Origin: Achromobacter seleniivolatilans
GTDB taxonomy: Bacteria; Pseudomonadota; Gammaproteobacteria; Burkholderiales; Burkholderiaceae_B
Direction of reading: 5' to 3'
DNA length: 64,000 bases
Assembly: GCF_030864005.1 (NCBI RefSeq)
Contig: NZ_CP132976.1
Location: 1,054,001-1,118,000 of the forward strand
Numbering within the stretch: position 1 is the first letter of the stretch; each line of letters starts with the position of its first letter. A model generated the notes under the pieces. It was not told where the DNA came from and ran no database searches. It worked only from the letters and a program-made list of their open reading frames with translations. Both the position numbers and the translations under genes were made by a program. Positions 16,980-27,279 of the stretch are shown here, in pieces.

Positions 16980-18173
16980 ATGGAAAGCGCGACACCGGCG
17001 GTCACGACGCCAGAAGAAAATCAGGCTACGTCGGTTGGGGCAGCGCCGCCGGAAGAAAAGGTCACCGTTCAGGATGCCGGTTTAATCCCTGAACCCGCGC
17101 CTGACGTGCCCTATGTGTGGGCGCGCGGCGCCTGCCTGACCACGCTGACAGTGTTGGCCGTGCTGTTTTCGCTGAAGCTGGCGCAGGAATTTATCGTGCC
17201 GGTTGTGATGGCCATTGTTGTGGCCTATGCGCTGGACCCGGCTGTCACCTTGATGGAACGCATCCGCCTGCCGCGCGCAGTCGGCATCCTGATCCTGATG
17301 TTTGTTATTGCCGTGGTGGCGGTCGGATTGGCCTATGCGACGCGCGAACAGATCAGCGCCATCGTCCAAGCGCTGCCCGAAATTTCCGGCAAGATATCCC
17401 GCACGCTTGGGGGTTTCACCAGCGGCGACGGTTCGTTGGTTGAACGGATCAAGGGCGCGGCCAGCGTGTTTCAAGACAGCGGCGGCGCTGACGCGGGGCG
17501 GCAGGTGGTCGTGGCCAAGTCTGATTCGGGCCTGAGCGACTTCCTGTTATGGGGGTCCAAAGGCGTCGCGGCCTTCATCGGGCAAGCGACCATGGGCGTG
17601 TTTCTGGTGTTTTTCCTGTTGCTGTCCGGCAATGCCTTCAAGCGCAAGTTCGTGAAAGTCGCGGGCAAGACCTTGTCGCAGAAAAAGATCAGCGTGCACA
17701 TGCTGGACCAGATCAACAGCTCGATTCACATGTACATGGCGATGATGCTGGTCACCAACGTTGTGCTGGGCGTGCTGTCTTGGATCGTGTTCCGGCTTCT
17801 GGGTCTGGAAAACGCAGCCACGTGGGCCATTGTGGCAGGCGCGCTGCACATCATTCCGTACTTTGGCCCGCTGCTGACCGCGGTGGGGACCGGGCTGGCG
17901 GCGTTGGTGCAGTTCGGCGAGATCGGACCGGCGCTGGCGGTGGCGGCCAGTTCGGTTGCCATCGCCTTGTTGATCGGCGTGGTGGTGACGACCTGGATGT
18001 CTGGCCGCATCGCCAAGATGAATGCCGTGGCTGTGTTCATGCTGCTGCTGTTGTTTACCTGGCTTTGGGGTATTTGGGGGACGCTGCTGTCGGTGCCACT
18101 GGCCTTCATTGCGAAGGTGGTGGCCGATCACATAGAAGGACTGGAAGCCGTGTCGGAGTTCCTGGGCGAGTAG
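16980..18173 (+). CDS. AI-2E family transporter (PerM-like membrane protein)
   Basis: A 397-residue polytopic inner-membrane protein with about eight membrane segments. A charged, proline-rich N-terminal tail (about 1-45) precedes TM1 (LTTLTVLAVLFSLKLAQEF). The mark of the family is a long soluble stretch after TM3 (residues about 115-195), then LGLENAATWAIVAGALHIIP with the conserved proline region, and C-terminal TMs. Members export small signals or couple ions; E. coli TqsA affects autoinducer-2 export. The true substrate here is unknown. The antiporter gene follows 19 bp later, suggesting co-transcription. Confidence 0.83.
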   Translation: MESATPAVTTPEENQATSVGAAPPEEKVTVQDAGLIPEPAPDVPYVWARGACLTTLTVLAVLFSLKLAQEFIVPVVMAIVVAYALDPAVTLMERIRLPRAVGILILMFVIAVVAVGLAYATREQISAIVQALPEISGKISRTLGGFTSGDGSLVERIKGAASVFQDSGGADAGRQVVVAKSDSGLSDFLLWGSKGVAAFIGQATMGVFLVFFLLLSGNAFKRKFVKVAGKTLSQKKISVHMLDQINSSIHMYMAMMLVTNVVLGVLSWIVFRLLGLENAATWAIVAGALHIIPYFGPLLTAVGTGLAALVQFGEIGPALAVAASSVAIALLIGVVVTTWMSGRIAKMNAVAVFMLLLLFTWLWGIWGTLLSVPLAFIAKVVADHIEGLEAVSEFLGE

Positions 18174-18192
18174 GGTCCGGCGGAGGCCGAAC

Positions 18193-19518
18193 GTGAACAT
18201 CGAGGCAATCTGGTTCTTACTGATAGGCGCGCTGTTCGTCTTGATGGCGCTTGCCAAGCGCTTTATCGACGCGCTGCCAATGACTGGCGCCATGGTGTAT
18301 CTGGCGGTTGGATTCGTGATCGGACCCGCAGGCTTCGGTCTGATCCGTTTGGACCTGTTTGAAGATCGTCACGTGCTGCGCCTGATTACCGAAGCGGCGC
18401 TGCCCATATCGCTGTTTGCCATCGGCATGCACTTGCGGGCGGCTTGCGGCCACCCTTTGTGGCGGCTGCCCCTGCGTCTGGCGGCGCCCGCCATGATGCT
18501 GACCATCGGATTGATGACCGCAGTGGGCCACTTTGCGCTGGGCTTGGCGTGGGGACCGTCCGTGTTGCTGGCTGCGGCCTTGGCGCCTACCGACCCGGTG
18601 CTGGCCAATGAATTGCGTCCCCGCGAGGCGGGCGATGATGAGCCGCTGCGCTTTGCCCTGTCGGGCGAGGGCGGCGCCAATGACGGCGCGGCGTTTCCCT
18701 TTGTGGTGCTGGGCATTGCTCTATGCAACGCCGGGCCGGGCGGACTCGACGCGCCCTGGACGCTGGCGGGCACATTGGTCTGGGGCGTCGCGGTCGCCAT
18801 TGCCATTGGCTGGCTGATGGGCACTTTTAGCGAACGCCTGTTCGCCACACTGCGCATTCGATATGGCAACGCTCTGGGTTTGGACGAATTCTTGTCGTTG
18901 GGGCTGATCGCGCTGTGCTACGGCGCGACGCTGTTGGTGCACGGTTTTGGCTTCCTGGCGGTGTTCTGCGCGGGCGTGGCGCTGCGGCAGCAAGAGCTGC
19001 GCGCCACGGGAAACGCCCGCAGCCCTCGGGCGGCCGTGCAAGACGTGACGCCCGCCGACCACGAAGAAAGCTCGCAAGATCCTGAGCTGGCCCACGCCCA
19101 TCTGGCCGAGTCGATGATGGCCACGTCCGTTGGCCTTGAACGCTTTGTCGAACTGGCGCTGATGCTGATCATCGGCTGTGTTGTGTCGGCGTATTGGCGC
19201 GATATGTTGGGCTGGACGCCGCTGATCGCCACCGCCGTCCTTTTCGTGGCCGTCCGCCCCGTGAGCGTCATGCTGGCCCTGGCGGGTTCGGCCACGGACC
19301 GCCGCCAGCGATGGCTGGCGGGTTGGCTGGGGATACGGGGCGTCGGAACGTTCTACTACCTGTTGCTGGCAATGGAGCAGGCGCCGCGTGACGTCACGCA
19401 ATTGCTGGCGCCCGTGCTGCTGGCGGCTATTGCCGGTTCGGTGCTGGCGCATGGGGTATCAGCATCACCGTTGCTGAACTGGTATTACCGCAGCCGGCCG
19501 GGTGGCGGGGCATCCTGA
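18193..19518 (+). CDS. Cation:proton antiporter, CPA1/NhaP type
   Basis: A 441-residue inner-membrane antiporter with about 12 TMs, expected to exchange Na+ or K+ for H+. The ion-site motifs of the family are APTDPVLANEL (TDPV) and GEGGANDGAAFPFV (ND). A charged cytoplasmic insertion around residues 275-310 (RSPRAAVQDVTPADHEESSQ) separates the last helices. Translation starts at GTG 18193 behind GGCGGAGG. It follows the AI-2E transporter gene closely and converges on the enolase gene 16 bp away. Confidence 0.83.
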   Translation: MNIEAIWFLLIGALFVLMALAKRFIDALPMTGAMVYLAVGFVIGPAGFGLIRLDLFEDRHVLRLITEAALPISLFAIGMHLRAACGHPLWRLPLRLAAPAMMLTIGLMTAVGHFALGLAWGPSVLLAAALAPTDPVLANELRPREAGDDEPLRFALSGEGGANDGAAFPFVVLGIALCNAGPGGLDAPWTLAGTLVWGVAVAIAIGWLMGTFSERLFATLRIRYGNALGLDEFLSLGLIALCYGATLLVHGFGFLAVFCAGVALRQQELRATGNARSPRAAVQDVTPADHEESSQDPELAHAHLAESMMATSVGLERFVELALMLIIGCVVSAYWRDMLGWTPLIATAVLFVAVRPVSVMLALAGSATDRRQRWLAGWLGIRGVGTFYYLLLAMEQAPRDVTQLLAPVLLAAIAGSVLAHGVSASPLLNWYYRSRPGGGAS

Positions 19519-19534
19519 TGCGTTGCCAGCGGCG

Positions 19535-20824
<1,290 letters not shown>

Positions 20825-20974
20825 GGGTACAGCTCCTGATGGTCAGATTTTTGAAATATTGAAATTCGGCTTTGAACGGGACTTTCAACGCCGGTCTGTC
20901 ATTTATCCTGCGGTATAGCGAAGCCATCCTATAAAATCGGATCGGCTCGGAAAATGCAGTTTTTCTGGTTAATC

Positions 20975-20989
20975 GTCAGGTTTTCTGAC
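20975..20989. promoter_or_regulatory. Candidate LysR box between enolase and LysR
   Basis: GTCAG-GTTTT-CTGAC forms perfect 5-bp arms containing an exact T-N11-A (T20976 to A20988). It ends 13 bp before the LysR GTG start and lies in the 178-bp region divergent to enolase. An AT-rich TTTTGAAATATTGAAATTC stretch near 20849 is a second possible site on the enolase side. Confidence 0.4.
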
Positions 20990-21002
20990 AAAAGGAGTTT
21001 CT

Positions 21003-21872
21003 GTGCGCCAGTTGCCCCCGCTTGCCGCCGTACGCGCTTTTGAAGCGATTGCCCGCACGGGCTCGGTCACTCGCGCGGCCGAAGAACTGTGCCGCAGCCA
21101 TGGGGCGATCAGCCGTCACCTGAAACTGTTGCAAGAGCACGCCGGGGTCGCGTTGTTCGACAAGGACGGCACCGGCTTGCAGATGACTCAGGCGGGCGCG
21201 GCCTTTTATGCGTCTGTGCGCGAGTCGTTCGATCAGCTGGAAAGCGCCTATGAACGCCTGGCTCGCGAGGCCCAGGGACCCGGTTTGCATGTGGCTTGCA
21301 GCGCCACGTTCGCCATGCGATGGCTGGTCCCGCAGCTGGCGGTGTTCTACCGCGAGCACCCCAATATCCGCATCCGCCTGTCAATGACGTCGGCCAGGGA
21401 AATGCGCAACGAAGGCGCGGATTTGCTGCTCGCGTGGGACTTGTCCGGCTATCCCGAGTCAGACCGCCGGCGTGCGCTGATGCTGGCGCCTGTGAATTTT
21501 GGCGCCGTCTGCACGCCGGATTACGCCAAGCGGGCCGCGGCGCAGCGGGTGCGCATTGCTCATGAATACACGTCCAGCGCGTGGAACCAATGGGAGGCCA
21601 TCACGCGTGAACCGGTGGCGCTGGGCGGACAATTAGCGTTTCCGCACACGCATCTTTGCATTGAAGCCGCCTTGTCAGGACTGGGGGTGGCGCTGGTTGA
21701 GCGCCGCCTGATTACTCGCGAATTGCAGGAAGGCACGCTGGTGGCGCCGTTCGGTTTTGTGGCGTTCGACGGCGGCTTGCGGGCATTGCCCGCAGCCGGG
21801 CGCGGAAGTTCAGCCGCGGCCGATGCGGTCGTGGCGTGGCTGCGCGCGACATTGGCGGATACTCGCGCGTAG
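21003..21872 (+). CDS. LysR-family regulator, GcvA-like
   Basis: A 289-residue LysR protein of the GcvA/AmpR branch: LPPLAAVRAFEAIARTGSVT then RAAEELCRSHGAISRHLKLL (residues about 3-50) and an effector domain from about residue 90. It starts at GTG 21003 behind AAAAGGAG. Divergent from enolase, with a T-N11-A site just upstream, so autoregulation and enolase control are both plausible. Confidence 0.88.
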   Translation: MRQLPPLAAVRAFEAIARTGSVTRAAEELCRSHGAISRHLKLLQEHAGVALFDKDGTGLQMTQAGAAFYASVRESFDQLESAYERLAREAQGPGLHVACSATFAMRWLVPQLAVFYREHPNIRIRLSMTSAREMRNEGADLLLAWDLSGYPESDRRRALMLAPVNFGAVCTPDYAKRAAAQRVRIAHEYTSSAWNQWEAITREPVALGGQLAFPHTHLCIEAALSGLGVALVERRLITRELQEGTLVAPFGFVAFDGGLRALPAAGRGSSAAADAVVAWLRATLADTRA

Positions 21873-21933
21873 GCGCACGTTCCGATCCCTGCCGCCAGTT
21901 GTTATGCTGGCGCATCGCCTTGCCGGATTCTTC

Positions 21934-23274
21934 ATGCCCGATACGCCCCGAACCGCCGCCTCTTCAGCACGCCGCGTTGCCACGCATGCCGCCCAGGCGC
22001 CCGATGTGCGCCGCACCCAGTTGCGGCGCATGAAGATTGCCGCGCTGGCCTTGCTGGTGGCCATGGTCAGCGGTTTCATCACGAGTCACGTCATGGGCGG
22101 GCAAGGCGTGTGGGCGTGGGTACGCGCCTTTTGCGAGGCGGCCACGGTAGGCGCCTTGGCGGATTGGTTTGCAGTCGTGGCCTTGTTTCGCCGGCCCATG
22201 GGCCTGCCTATTCCGCACACCGCCATCATTCCCAGCAACAAGGATCGCATCGGCGACAACCTGGCCGTCTTTGTCCGCGATCATTTTCTGGACCCGGACA
22301 CCTTGATGGAAAAGCTGCGCGTCTTTGATCCTGCCGCTCGCCTGTCGCGTTGGCTGATCCGGCCCAAGCAGGCGCATGCCTTGAGCGAAGGCGCGCGCAG
22401 GGTCGCCTTGCAGACGCTGGACCTGCTGGACGATCAGGCGGTGCGAGGGGTAATTCAGGAATTCGTGGTGAAGAACCTGCGGCGCTGGGACGCGGCGGGT
22501 ACGGTGGGCGAAGTATTGGGCTTGCTGACCCGGGACGGACGCCATCAAGAGCTGCTGGACGCCGCCATGGAGCGCCTGGGCGGTTATCTGGGCGAAGACG
22601 ATGTCAAGCAACGTGCATCGGCGCTGCTGGTGAAATTTGCCAAGAAGGAATGGCCGCGCATCATCGCCGCCGTGGACGTGATCAAGTCAGTGGATGGCAT
22701 TGCGGACAATCTGGCCGACCGGCTGGCGCTCGCGCTGGTGCAGGAAGTGCGTGATGTGCTGTCCGAACCCGATCATCCGGTCAGGCGGGATTACGAAGCC
22801 TGGGTGCTGGATTACATACAGCGCTTGCAGACGGACCCGGCGCTGTCGGCGCAGGTGGAAGACCTGAAACAGCGCGCCATCGACCATCCCAAGGTGCAAG
22901 AGTACGTGCAGGGCCTGTGGGACGATATTCATGCGGCGCTGCGGCGCGATTTGTCGGACGAAGGTTCGGCGCTGTCCCGCCATCTGGAAAGCGCCTTGCT
23001 GGCCCTGGGCCGAAAACTGGGTGAAGACCCGGGCCTGCGCGACGCCATCAACAATCACGTCATCGGCAGCGCCCGCCGCTTGACCGGTCGGCTGCGCATC
23101 GGCGTGACCGAACATATCTCCCGCACCGTCAAGAACTGGGACGAGCGCCATCTGGTTGATGAGCTGGAACTCAGCGTTGGCCGGGATCTGCAATACATCC
23201 GCTTTAACGGCACCCTGGTGGGCGGGCTGATCGGCGTTCTGCTGCACGCGGTGGTGCTCTTGGTGAATCGTTAA
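21934..23274 (+). CDS. DUF445 family membrane protein (YjiN-like)
   Basis: A protein of about 446 residues with one N-terminal membrane segment (KIAALALLVAMVSGFITSHV), the DUF445 signature GALADWFAVVALFRRPMGLP followed by IPHTAIIPSNKDRIGDNLA, a long helical soluble region, and a C-terminal membrane segment (GTLVGGLIGVLLHAVVLLVN). The biochemical role of the family is not established. The start is uncertain between 21904 (MLAHRLAG) and 21934 (MPDTPRT); frames further upstream would overlap the LysR gene and are rejected. Confidence 0.82.
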   Translation: MPDTPRTAASSARRVATHAAQAPDVRRTQLRRMKIAALALLVAMVSGFITSHVMGGQGVWAWVRAFCEAATVGALADWFAVVALFRRPMGLPIPHTAIIPSNKDRIGDNLAVFVRDHFLDPDTLMEKLRVFDPAARLSRWLIRPKQAHALSEGARRVALQTLDLLDDQAVRGVIQEFVVKNLRRWDAAGTVGEVLGLLTRDGRHQELLDAAMERLGGYLGEDDVKQRASALLVKFAKKEWPRIIAAVDVIKSVDGIADNLADRLALALVQEVRDVLSEPDHPVRRDYEAWVLDYIQRLQTDPALSAQVEDLKQRAIDHPKVQEYVQGLWDDIHAALRRDLSDEGSALSRHLESALLALGRKLGEDPGLRDAINNHVIGSARRLTGRLRIGVTEHISRTVKNWDERHLVDELELSVGRDLQYIRFNGTLVGGLIGVLLHAVVLLVNR

Positions 23275-23424
23275 CAAGCCTGATCGCTTGTATCAGGAAT
23301 GAAGATTGCTGGCGGATAGCCCGGCCCCGGTGCTATTGTCATTTTCGCTATCGGCAGAGCAGGGCAGTCGATGCCCGTGCCGGGCGCGCCCGCACCTCGC
23401 GTGCATGATTCCAGGAGGCACTTC

Positions 23425-23949
23425 ATGAAGAAAATTTCGATGCTGGTCACGGCTCTGGCGCTGGCAGGCGCTTCGAGCGCAGTCATGGCCGAAAACGTCA
23501 CGATGTCGTTCCTGAACGCCGATGGCGTCGGCAAAAGCGCTGGCACCTTGAGCTTGAAAGACACCAAGGGCGGATTGCAGATCACCCCCAACCTGAAGGG
23601 TCTGCCGCCCGGCGAACACGGCTTTCATGTGCACGAAAAGCCATCGTGCGAACCCGGCCAGGTGAATGGGCAAATGGCGCCTGGCGGTGCTGCGGGCGGC
23701 CATCTAGATCCTAAGGGAACCAAGGCGCACAAGGGCCCCATGGCGACCGACGGTCATCAAGGCGACCTGCCATTCATTGTGGTCGCAGCCGACGGCACCG
23801 CGAAGAAAGCGGTTGTGGCGCCCCATCTGAAGCTGGCCGACGTCAAAAAGCATGCCGTGATGATTCACGTGGGCGGCGACAACTACAGCGATACGCCTGC
23901 GCCGCTGGGCGGCGGAGGCGGGCGTCTGGTTTGCGGCGTGGTGAAGTAG
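23425..23949 (+). CDS. sodC: Periplasmic Cu/Zn superoxide dismutase
   Basis: A 174-residue SodC precursor that dismutates superoxide in the periplasm. The signal peptide is MKKISMLVTALALAGASS with cleavage after AVMA. Copper ligands H68, H70, H93 and H148 and zinc ligands H93, H102, H111 and D114 are visible (GFHVHEKPSC, GGHLDPKG, GHQGDLP, MIHVGGDN), as is the C75-C170 disulfide pair. AGGAGG sits eight bases before the ATG at 23425; the frame extends upstream but without a ribosome site. It converges with the GST gene. Confidence 0.94.
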   Translation: MKKISMLVTALALAGASSAVMAENVTMSFLNADGVGKSAGTLSLKDTKGGLQITPNLKGLPPGEHGFHVHEKPSCEPGQVNGQMAPGGAAGGHLDPKGTKAHKGPMATDGHQGDLPFIVVAADGTAKKAVVAPHLKLADVKKHAVMIHVGGDNYSDTPAPLGGGGGRLVCGVVK

Positions 23950-23962
23950 CCGCAAGCGCCAA

Positions 23963-24586
23963 TCAAGCCGTGCCGTTGCGGCCGTACAGCCGGTAACCCT
24001 CGTGCGAGGCCAGCCGGTCGTAGTAGGCCGCAACGCAGGGCAAGGCAGGCCGGTCGAAGGGCGTGCAGAACCACCGGTTGACCGATAAGCCAATGGGAAT
24101 ATCGGCCAGCGTGAACGCGCCGCCCGCCACGTAGGCGCCGGTCTGCTCCAGGCGCTGTTCCAAAATGCGCATGAAATGCGTCCAGCTCTGGCACGACGCA
24201 GCTATGCTGGCGGCGTCGCGATGCAAGGCTGACTGCCGCGCGAGCGCCATGAACGCGTAACTCCAGGACCGGTTCAGATCCGTCGCCTGCCAATCCATCC
24301 ATTGGTCCACGCGCGCCCGTTGCTTCGGGTCCGCCGGATACAGCGCCTGGCCCCCGTATTGCGAGACCAGGTATCGGATGATGCTATTGGACTCCCACAG
24401 CACAAAATCGCCATCCCGGATGACGGGCACCATGGCATTGGGATTCAACGCCAGAAACGCCGGATCGCTGGTGGGCTGAAACCCCACGCCCCAGTCCTCG
24501 CGTTCGAAAGGCAAATTCAGTTCGGCGCAGGTCCAAAGCACCTTGCGCACATTGATGGATGACGCTTTGCCCAGAATTTTCAGCAT
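23963..24586 (-). CDS. Glutathione S-transferase family protein
   Basis: A 207-residue protein with an N-terminal thioredoxin-like GST domain ([18 protein letters not shown], with the active-site serine region SSINVRK, and [20 protein letters not shown] for glutathione binding) and a C-terminal helical domain (about 85-200, with the FTLADIPIG capping motif). Cytosolic, likely conjugation or thiol transfer; substrate unknown. A TTG five codons upstream is possible, but MLKILG is the usual N-terminus. Confidence 0.85.
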   Translation of the reverse strand: MLKILGKASSINVRKVLWTCAELNLPFEREDWGVGFQPTSDPAFLALNPNAMVPVIRDGDFVLWESNSIIRYLVSQYGGQALYPADPKQRARVDQWMDWQATDLNRSWSYAFMALARQSALHRDAASIAASCQSWTHFMRILEQRLEQTGAYVAGGAFTLADIPIGLSVNRWFCTPFDRPALPCVAAYYDRLASHEGYRLYGRNGTA

Positions 24587-24726
24587 CTTGCAGTTGCCCA
24601 AATAGGATGTGTGCGTGAGTCAGCACAGGGCGAGTCTAGCGGGGCGCGCGTGGGGCGGCCAGATACAGATCGCCGGCGGCGAATACAGAACAGATACCCG
24701 CGCGCTCGATGCGGCGGGCGCGCCGC

Positions 24727-25947
24727 TTATGCCCCCAGCGGCTCTGGCTGGCGGCGCAGCCGCAGCACCGGGGATGTGAACAGCACCAGAAACTGCACCA
24801 GAAAGCCAGCCGTGGATACCCACAGGCAGGCCTCGACGCCCACTCTGGCCGCCAGGGTGGCGCCGATCAAGGCGCCGATGGGCCGGGCGCCAAAAGTGGC
24901 TGTCAGGATCACGGCAGACACCCTGCCCAGCAGCGCATTGGGTGTGACGGCCTGGCGCAATGTGGTGGTGGTGATGGTCCACAGAATGGGACCCGCGCCG
25001 AACAGGAAAAAGCCCGCCGCCGTCCAAATGCCCGACGGAAAGAGCAAGGTCGATAAGAGGATGACGCTTGCGGCCAGCGCCGTCAGCGGCCCCGCGGCGA
25101 TCATGGCGCCAAACGATAGCCTGCGCGACAGCCAGGGCGCCAGCGCCGCGCCTGCCAGCATGCCGCCGCCGTAAATGCCCAAGGTGATGCCTACGCCAGT
25201 GGCGGACAGCCCCAGCCGTTCAACCGCGTAAGCCACATAGATGGCTTGCAGCACAAACCATGCGGTGTTGAAGAACACGGCGGTCACCAGCACCGGCCGC
25301 AGCAAGGGGTGCGTGGCGACAAACGCCGCGCCCTCGCGTAATTCAGTCAGCAAGTGGCGGCGCTGCGCGGGCTTGGGCACGTCTTGCGGCAGGCCCGCGA
25401 GCAGCACCACGGCCAGGAGCGACAAGGTCGTGGCCAGCACATAGGCCGTGGGCGCGCCCATCCAGCCGACCAGCGCGCCGCCCGCAGCAGGCCCTGCGGA
25501 AAACGCGCAACTGCGTGCCAGTTCCAGCCACCGATTGGCATTGGCCAGTTCAGCCGCCGGTACCAGTCTAGGCACCAGTGCGGGCGCGGCGACGTTATAG
25601 GCCACCGTGCCAACCGCACCCAAAAATCCCAACGCGGCCAGCCATCCCAGGTTCAGCCCGCCCATCCATAACAGCGCCAGCAGGCCCAACAAGCTGGCCG
25701 CGCGCACGAATTCGGCGCTGCACATCAACATGCGGCGCGACATGCGGTCCGCCAACACGCCGGCCGGCAACGACAGCAGCAAGAAAGGCAATGTCTGCGC
25801 GGTTTGCAGATATCCGGTCTGCGCGGCGGTAGCGCCCAGCGCCAGCACCGCGACCAAAGGGGCAGCCGCCAACGCCATTTGTTCAGAAAACTGCGCCGCC
25901 AGATTGGATGCGGCCAGACGGCGAAAAGCGGAGGGCAGGGCAGGCAT
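24727..25947 (-). CDS. MFS transporter, DHA3/EntS-like
   Basis: A 406-residue, 12-TM major facilitator. N-terminal FRRLAASNLAAQFSEQMALA, the motif A loop AGVLADRMSRRMLM after TM2, RSCAFSAGPAAGGALVGWMG in TM5, and a repeat of motif A in the second half (APWLSRRLSFGAM) fit the DHA3 macrolide/siderophore exporter group. It stands alone between the GST and aminopeptidase genes. Substrate not predictable. Confidence 0.83.
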   Translation of the reverse strand: MPALPSAFRRLAASNLAAQFSEQMALAAAPLVAVLALGATAAQTGYLQTAQTLPFLLLSLPAGVLADRMSRRMLMCSAEFVRAASLLGLLALLWMGGLNLGWLAALGFLGAVGTVAYNVAAPALVPRLVPAAELANANRWLELARSCAFSAGPAAGGALVGWMGAPTAYVLATTLSLLAVVLLAGLPQDVPKPAQRRHLLTELREGAAFVATHPLLRPVLVTAVFFNTAWFVLQAIYVAYAVERLGLSATGVGITLGIYGGGMLAGAALAPWLSRRLSFGAMIAAGPLTALAASVILLSTLLFPSGIWTAAGFFLFGAGPILWTITTTTLRQAVTPNALLGRVSAVILTATFGARPIGALIGATLAARVGVEACLWVSTAGFLVQFLVLFTSPVLRLRRQPEPLGA

Positions 25948-25970
25948 GAAAGTGAGACGCGAGAAACAAT

Positions 25971-26032
25971 AAGGGCACGATCATGATCGTGCCCTTGCCG
26001 GTCCGCACTCCGTTCCTTGCCTTTGGCAAGGA
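25971..26032 (-). terminator. Palindromic terminator region after the parD-like/map transcript
   Basis: A perfect 26-bp palindrome at 25971-25996 (13-bp arms from AAGGGCACGATCA) can form a strong hairpin. On the minus strand it is followed by TTATTGTTT, so it fits a rho-independent terminator for the aminopeptidase transcript. A second hairpin, TCCTTGCC-TTT-GGCAAGGA at 26014-26032, lies between it and the map stop codon. Confidence 0.65.
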
Positions 26033-26040
26033 CAGCGGGA

Positions 26041-26832
26041 TCAGGGGATGGAGGGATAGTCGCCGTAGCCGTCGGGCCAGGGCGTCAACACTTCGTAGCC
26101 CGTTTCGGTCACGACCACCATGTGTTCCCATTGGGCCGACAGCGAGCGGTCTTTGCTGACCACGGTCCAGCCGTCTGGCAACTGCTTGGTCGCGGGCTTG
26201 CCTGCATTGATCATGGGTTCAATGGTGAACATCATGCCGGGTTGCAGGACCATGCCTTCGCCGGGGCGTCCGTAATGCAGCACTTGCGGATCGTCGTGAT
26301 AGATCTGGCCGATGCCATGACCGCAATACTCACGCACGATGCTGAAATGCTCGCGGTGCGCCACCGTCTGAATGGCGTAGCCGATGTCGCCCAGCGTCGC
26401 GCCGGGCTTGACCGCCATGATGCCGGCGCGGGTGGCTTCGTACGTGGTGTTGACCAAGCGGCGGGCCAGTTGGCTGGGCTGACCCACGTAATACATGCGG
26501 CTGGTATCGCCAAACCAGCCGTCTTTAATGACGGCCACGTCGATGTTCAGGATGTCGCCGTTCTTCAGCACCTTGGCCGAAGGAATGCCGTGACAGATCA
26601 CATGGTTGACCGACGCGCAGATCGTCTTCGGAAACCCGTGATACCCCACGTTAGCCGGAATCGCCTTCAGCACATTCACGATGTACTCGTTGCAGATGCG
26701 GTCCAGCTCATCGGTAGTGACACCCGGGCGGACGTGTTCGCCAATCATGTGCAGCACTTCCGCAGCCATGGCGCCAGCCTTGCGGGCCATTTCGATATCG
26801 GCGGCGGACTTGATGGAAACCTTCTTTGCCAT
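26041..26832 (-). CDS. map: Methionine aminopeptidase, type I
   Basis: A 263-residue cytosolic di-metal aminopeptidase that removes initiator methionine. Metal ligands D98, D109, H172, E205 and E236 all align (ILNIDVA, GDTSRM, CGHGIGQ, TIEPMI, QWEHMV) and the substrate histidine is in CHGIPS. The ATG directly abuts the TAA of the ParD-like gene, and AGGAGG for this start lies inside the end of that gene, so the pair is translationally coupled. The housekeeping map copy is usually beside rpsB/tsf/glnD, so this is probably a second copy under its own control. Confidence 0.92.
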   Translation of the reverse strand: MAKKVSIKSAADIEMARKAGAMAAEVLHMIGEHVRPGVTTDELDRICNEYIVNVLKAIPANVGYHGFPKTICASVNHVICHGIPSAKVLKNGDILNIDVAVIKDGWFGDTSRMYYVGQPSQLARRLVNTTYEATRAGIMAVKPGATLGDIGYAIQTVAHREHFSIVREYCGHGIGQIYHDDPQVLHYGRPGEGMVLQPGMMFTIEPMINAGKPATKQLPDGWTVVSKDRSLSAQWEHMVVVTETGYEVLTPWPDGYGDYPSIP

Positions 26833-27078
26833 TTACGCGGCCTCCTGCTGGGAAGCGTCAGGTAAGCCCTGAGACAGGGCCGCAATGGCGAAGCCTTCTC
26901 CTTGCTCGATGCGGATCAGCAACTGGCAGATATCGGCGTGGCGCAGTTCGGGATAGAGCTCGGACAACATGCCGATGCGCATCCAGTGTTCAGCTTGGGA
27001 ATTGATCGAGCGGCTCAACGCGCTGCCCGCGACGCGCAGATTTTCGTGCATCTGCTCGGAGATTTTGACGAGGCCCAT
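26833..27078 (-). CDS. ParD-like antitoxin-family protein
   Basis: An 81-residue protein starting MGLVKISEQMHENLRVAGSA and continuing LSRSINSQAEHWMRIGMLSE, which is the ParD-like (PF11903 type) ribbon-helix-helix pattern: a short basic strand, two helices and an acidic C-terminus. In this family the gene is commonly found directly before a type I methionine aminopeptidase rather than before a ParE toxin, as here. The much longer upstream frame is proline-rich and lies over the operator region, so it is rejected as the start. Expected to bind its own promoter, where nested palindromes occur. Confidence 0.75.
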   Translation of the reverse strand: MGLVKISEQMHENLRVAGSALSRSINSQAEHWMRIGMLSELYPELRHADICQLLIRIEQGEGFAIAALSQGLPDASQQEAA

Positions 27079-27086
27079 GGGGATAG

Positions 27087-27118
27087 CGTTCCATATATGG
27101 TTTGTATACGGAACGTAT
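27087..27118. promoter_or_regulatory. Nested palindromes upstream of the parD-like/map operon
   Basis: CCATATATGG (27091-27100) is a perfect palindrome; ATACG-GAA-CGTAT (27106-27118) is a second dyad; CGTTCC (27087) and GGAACG (27110) form an outer inverted repeat joining them. The cluster ends 9 bp before the ParD-like start codon. The arrangement is typical of operators used by ribbon-helix-helix autoregulators. Confidence 0.55.
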
Positions 27119-27127
27119 GGTACTGCT

Positions 27128-27167
27128 GGGCGGGGCGGGGTGCAAATGGGGGGGATGGTTTGGGGGG
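27128..27167 (+). other. G-quadruplex-type run of guanines
   Basis: Five guanine runs of 3, 4, 4, 7 and 6 bases are separated by loops of 1, 1, 7 and 7 bases on the plus strand. This satisfies the usual G3+N1-7 quadruplex pattern. It lies just upstream of the parD-like operators, on the non-template side relative to neither known gene; more G-runs continue to about 27200. Folding in vivo is unknown. Confidence 0.5.
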
Positions 27168-27279
27168 CTTGCGGAGCGTAGCTGGGGTCGATGGGGGGCA
27201 CATGGTGCCTTGGGCGGAAAGCAACTTTTTCCAACGACTGCTTCCGACCCTAAGCCGCCATGCCCCTACACAGATTTCA

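Noticed and set aside
27079..27234. N-terminal extension of the ParD-like protein
   Set aside because: The extension is proline-rich, lies over the nested palindromes and has no family support; the start at 27078 fits the ribbon-helix-helix domain.
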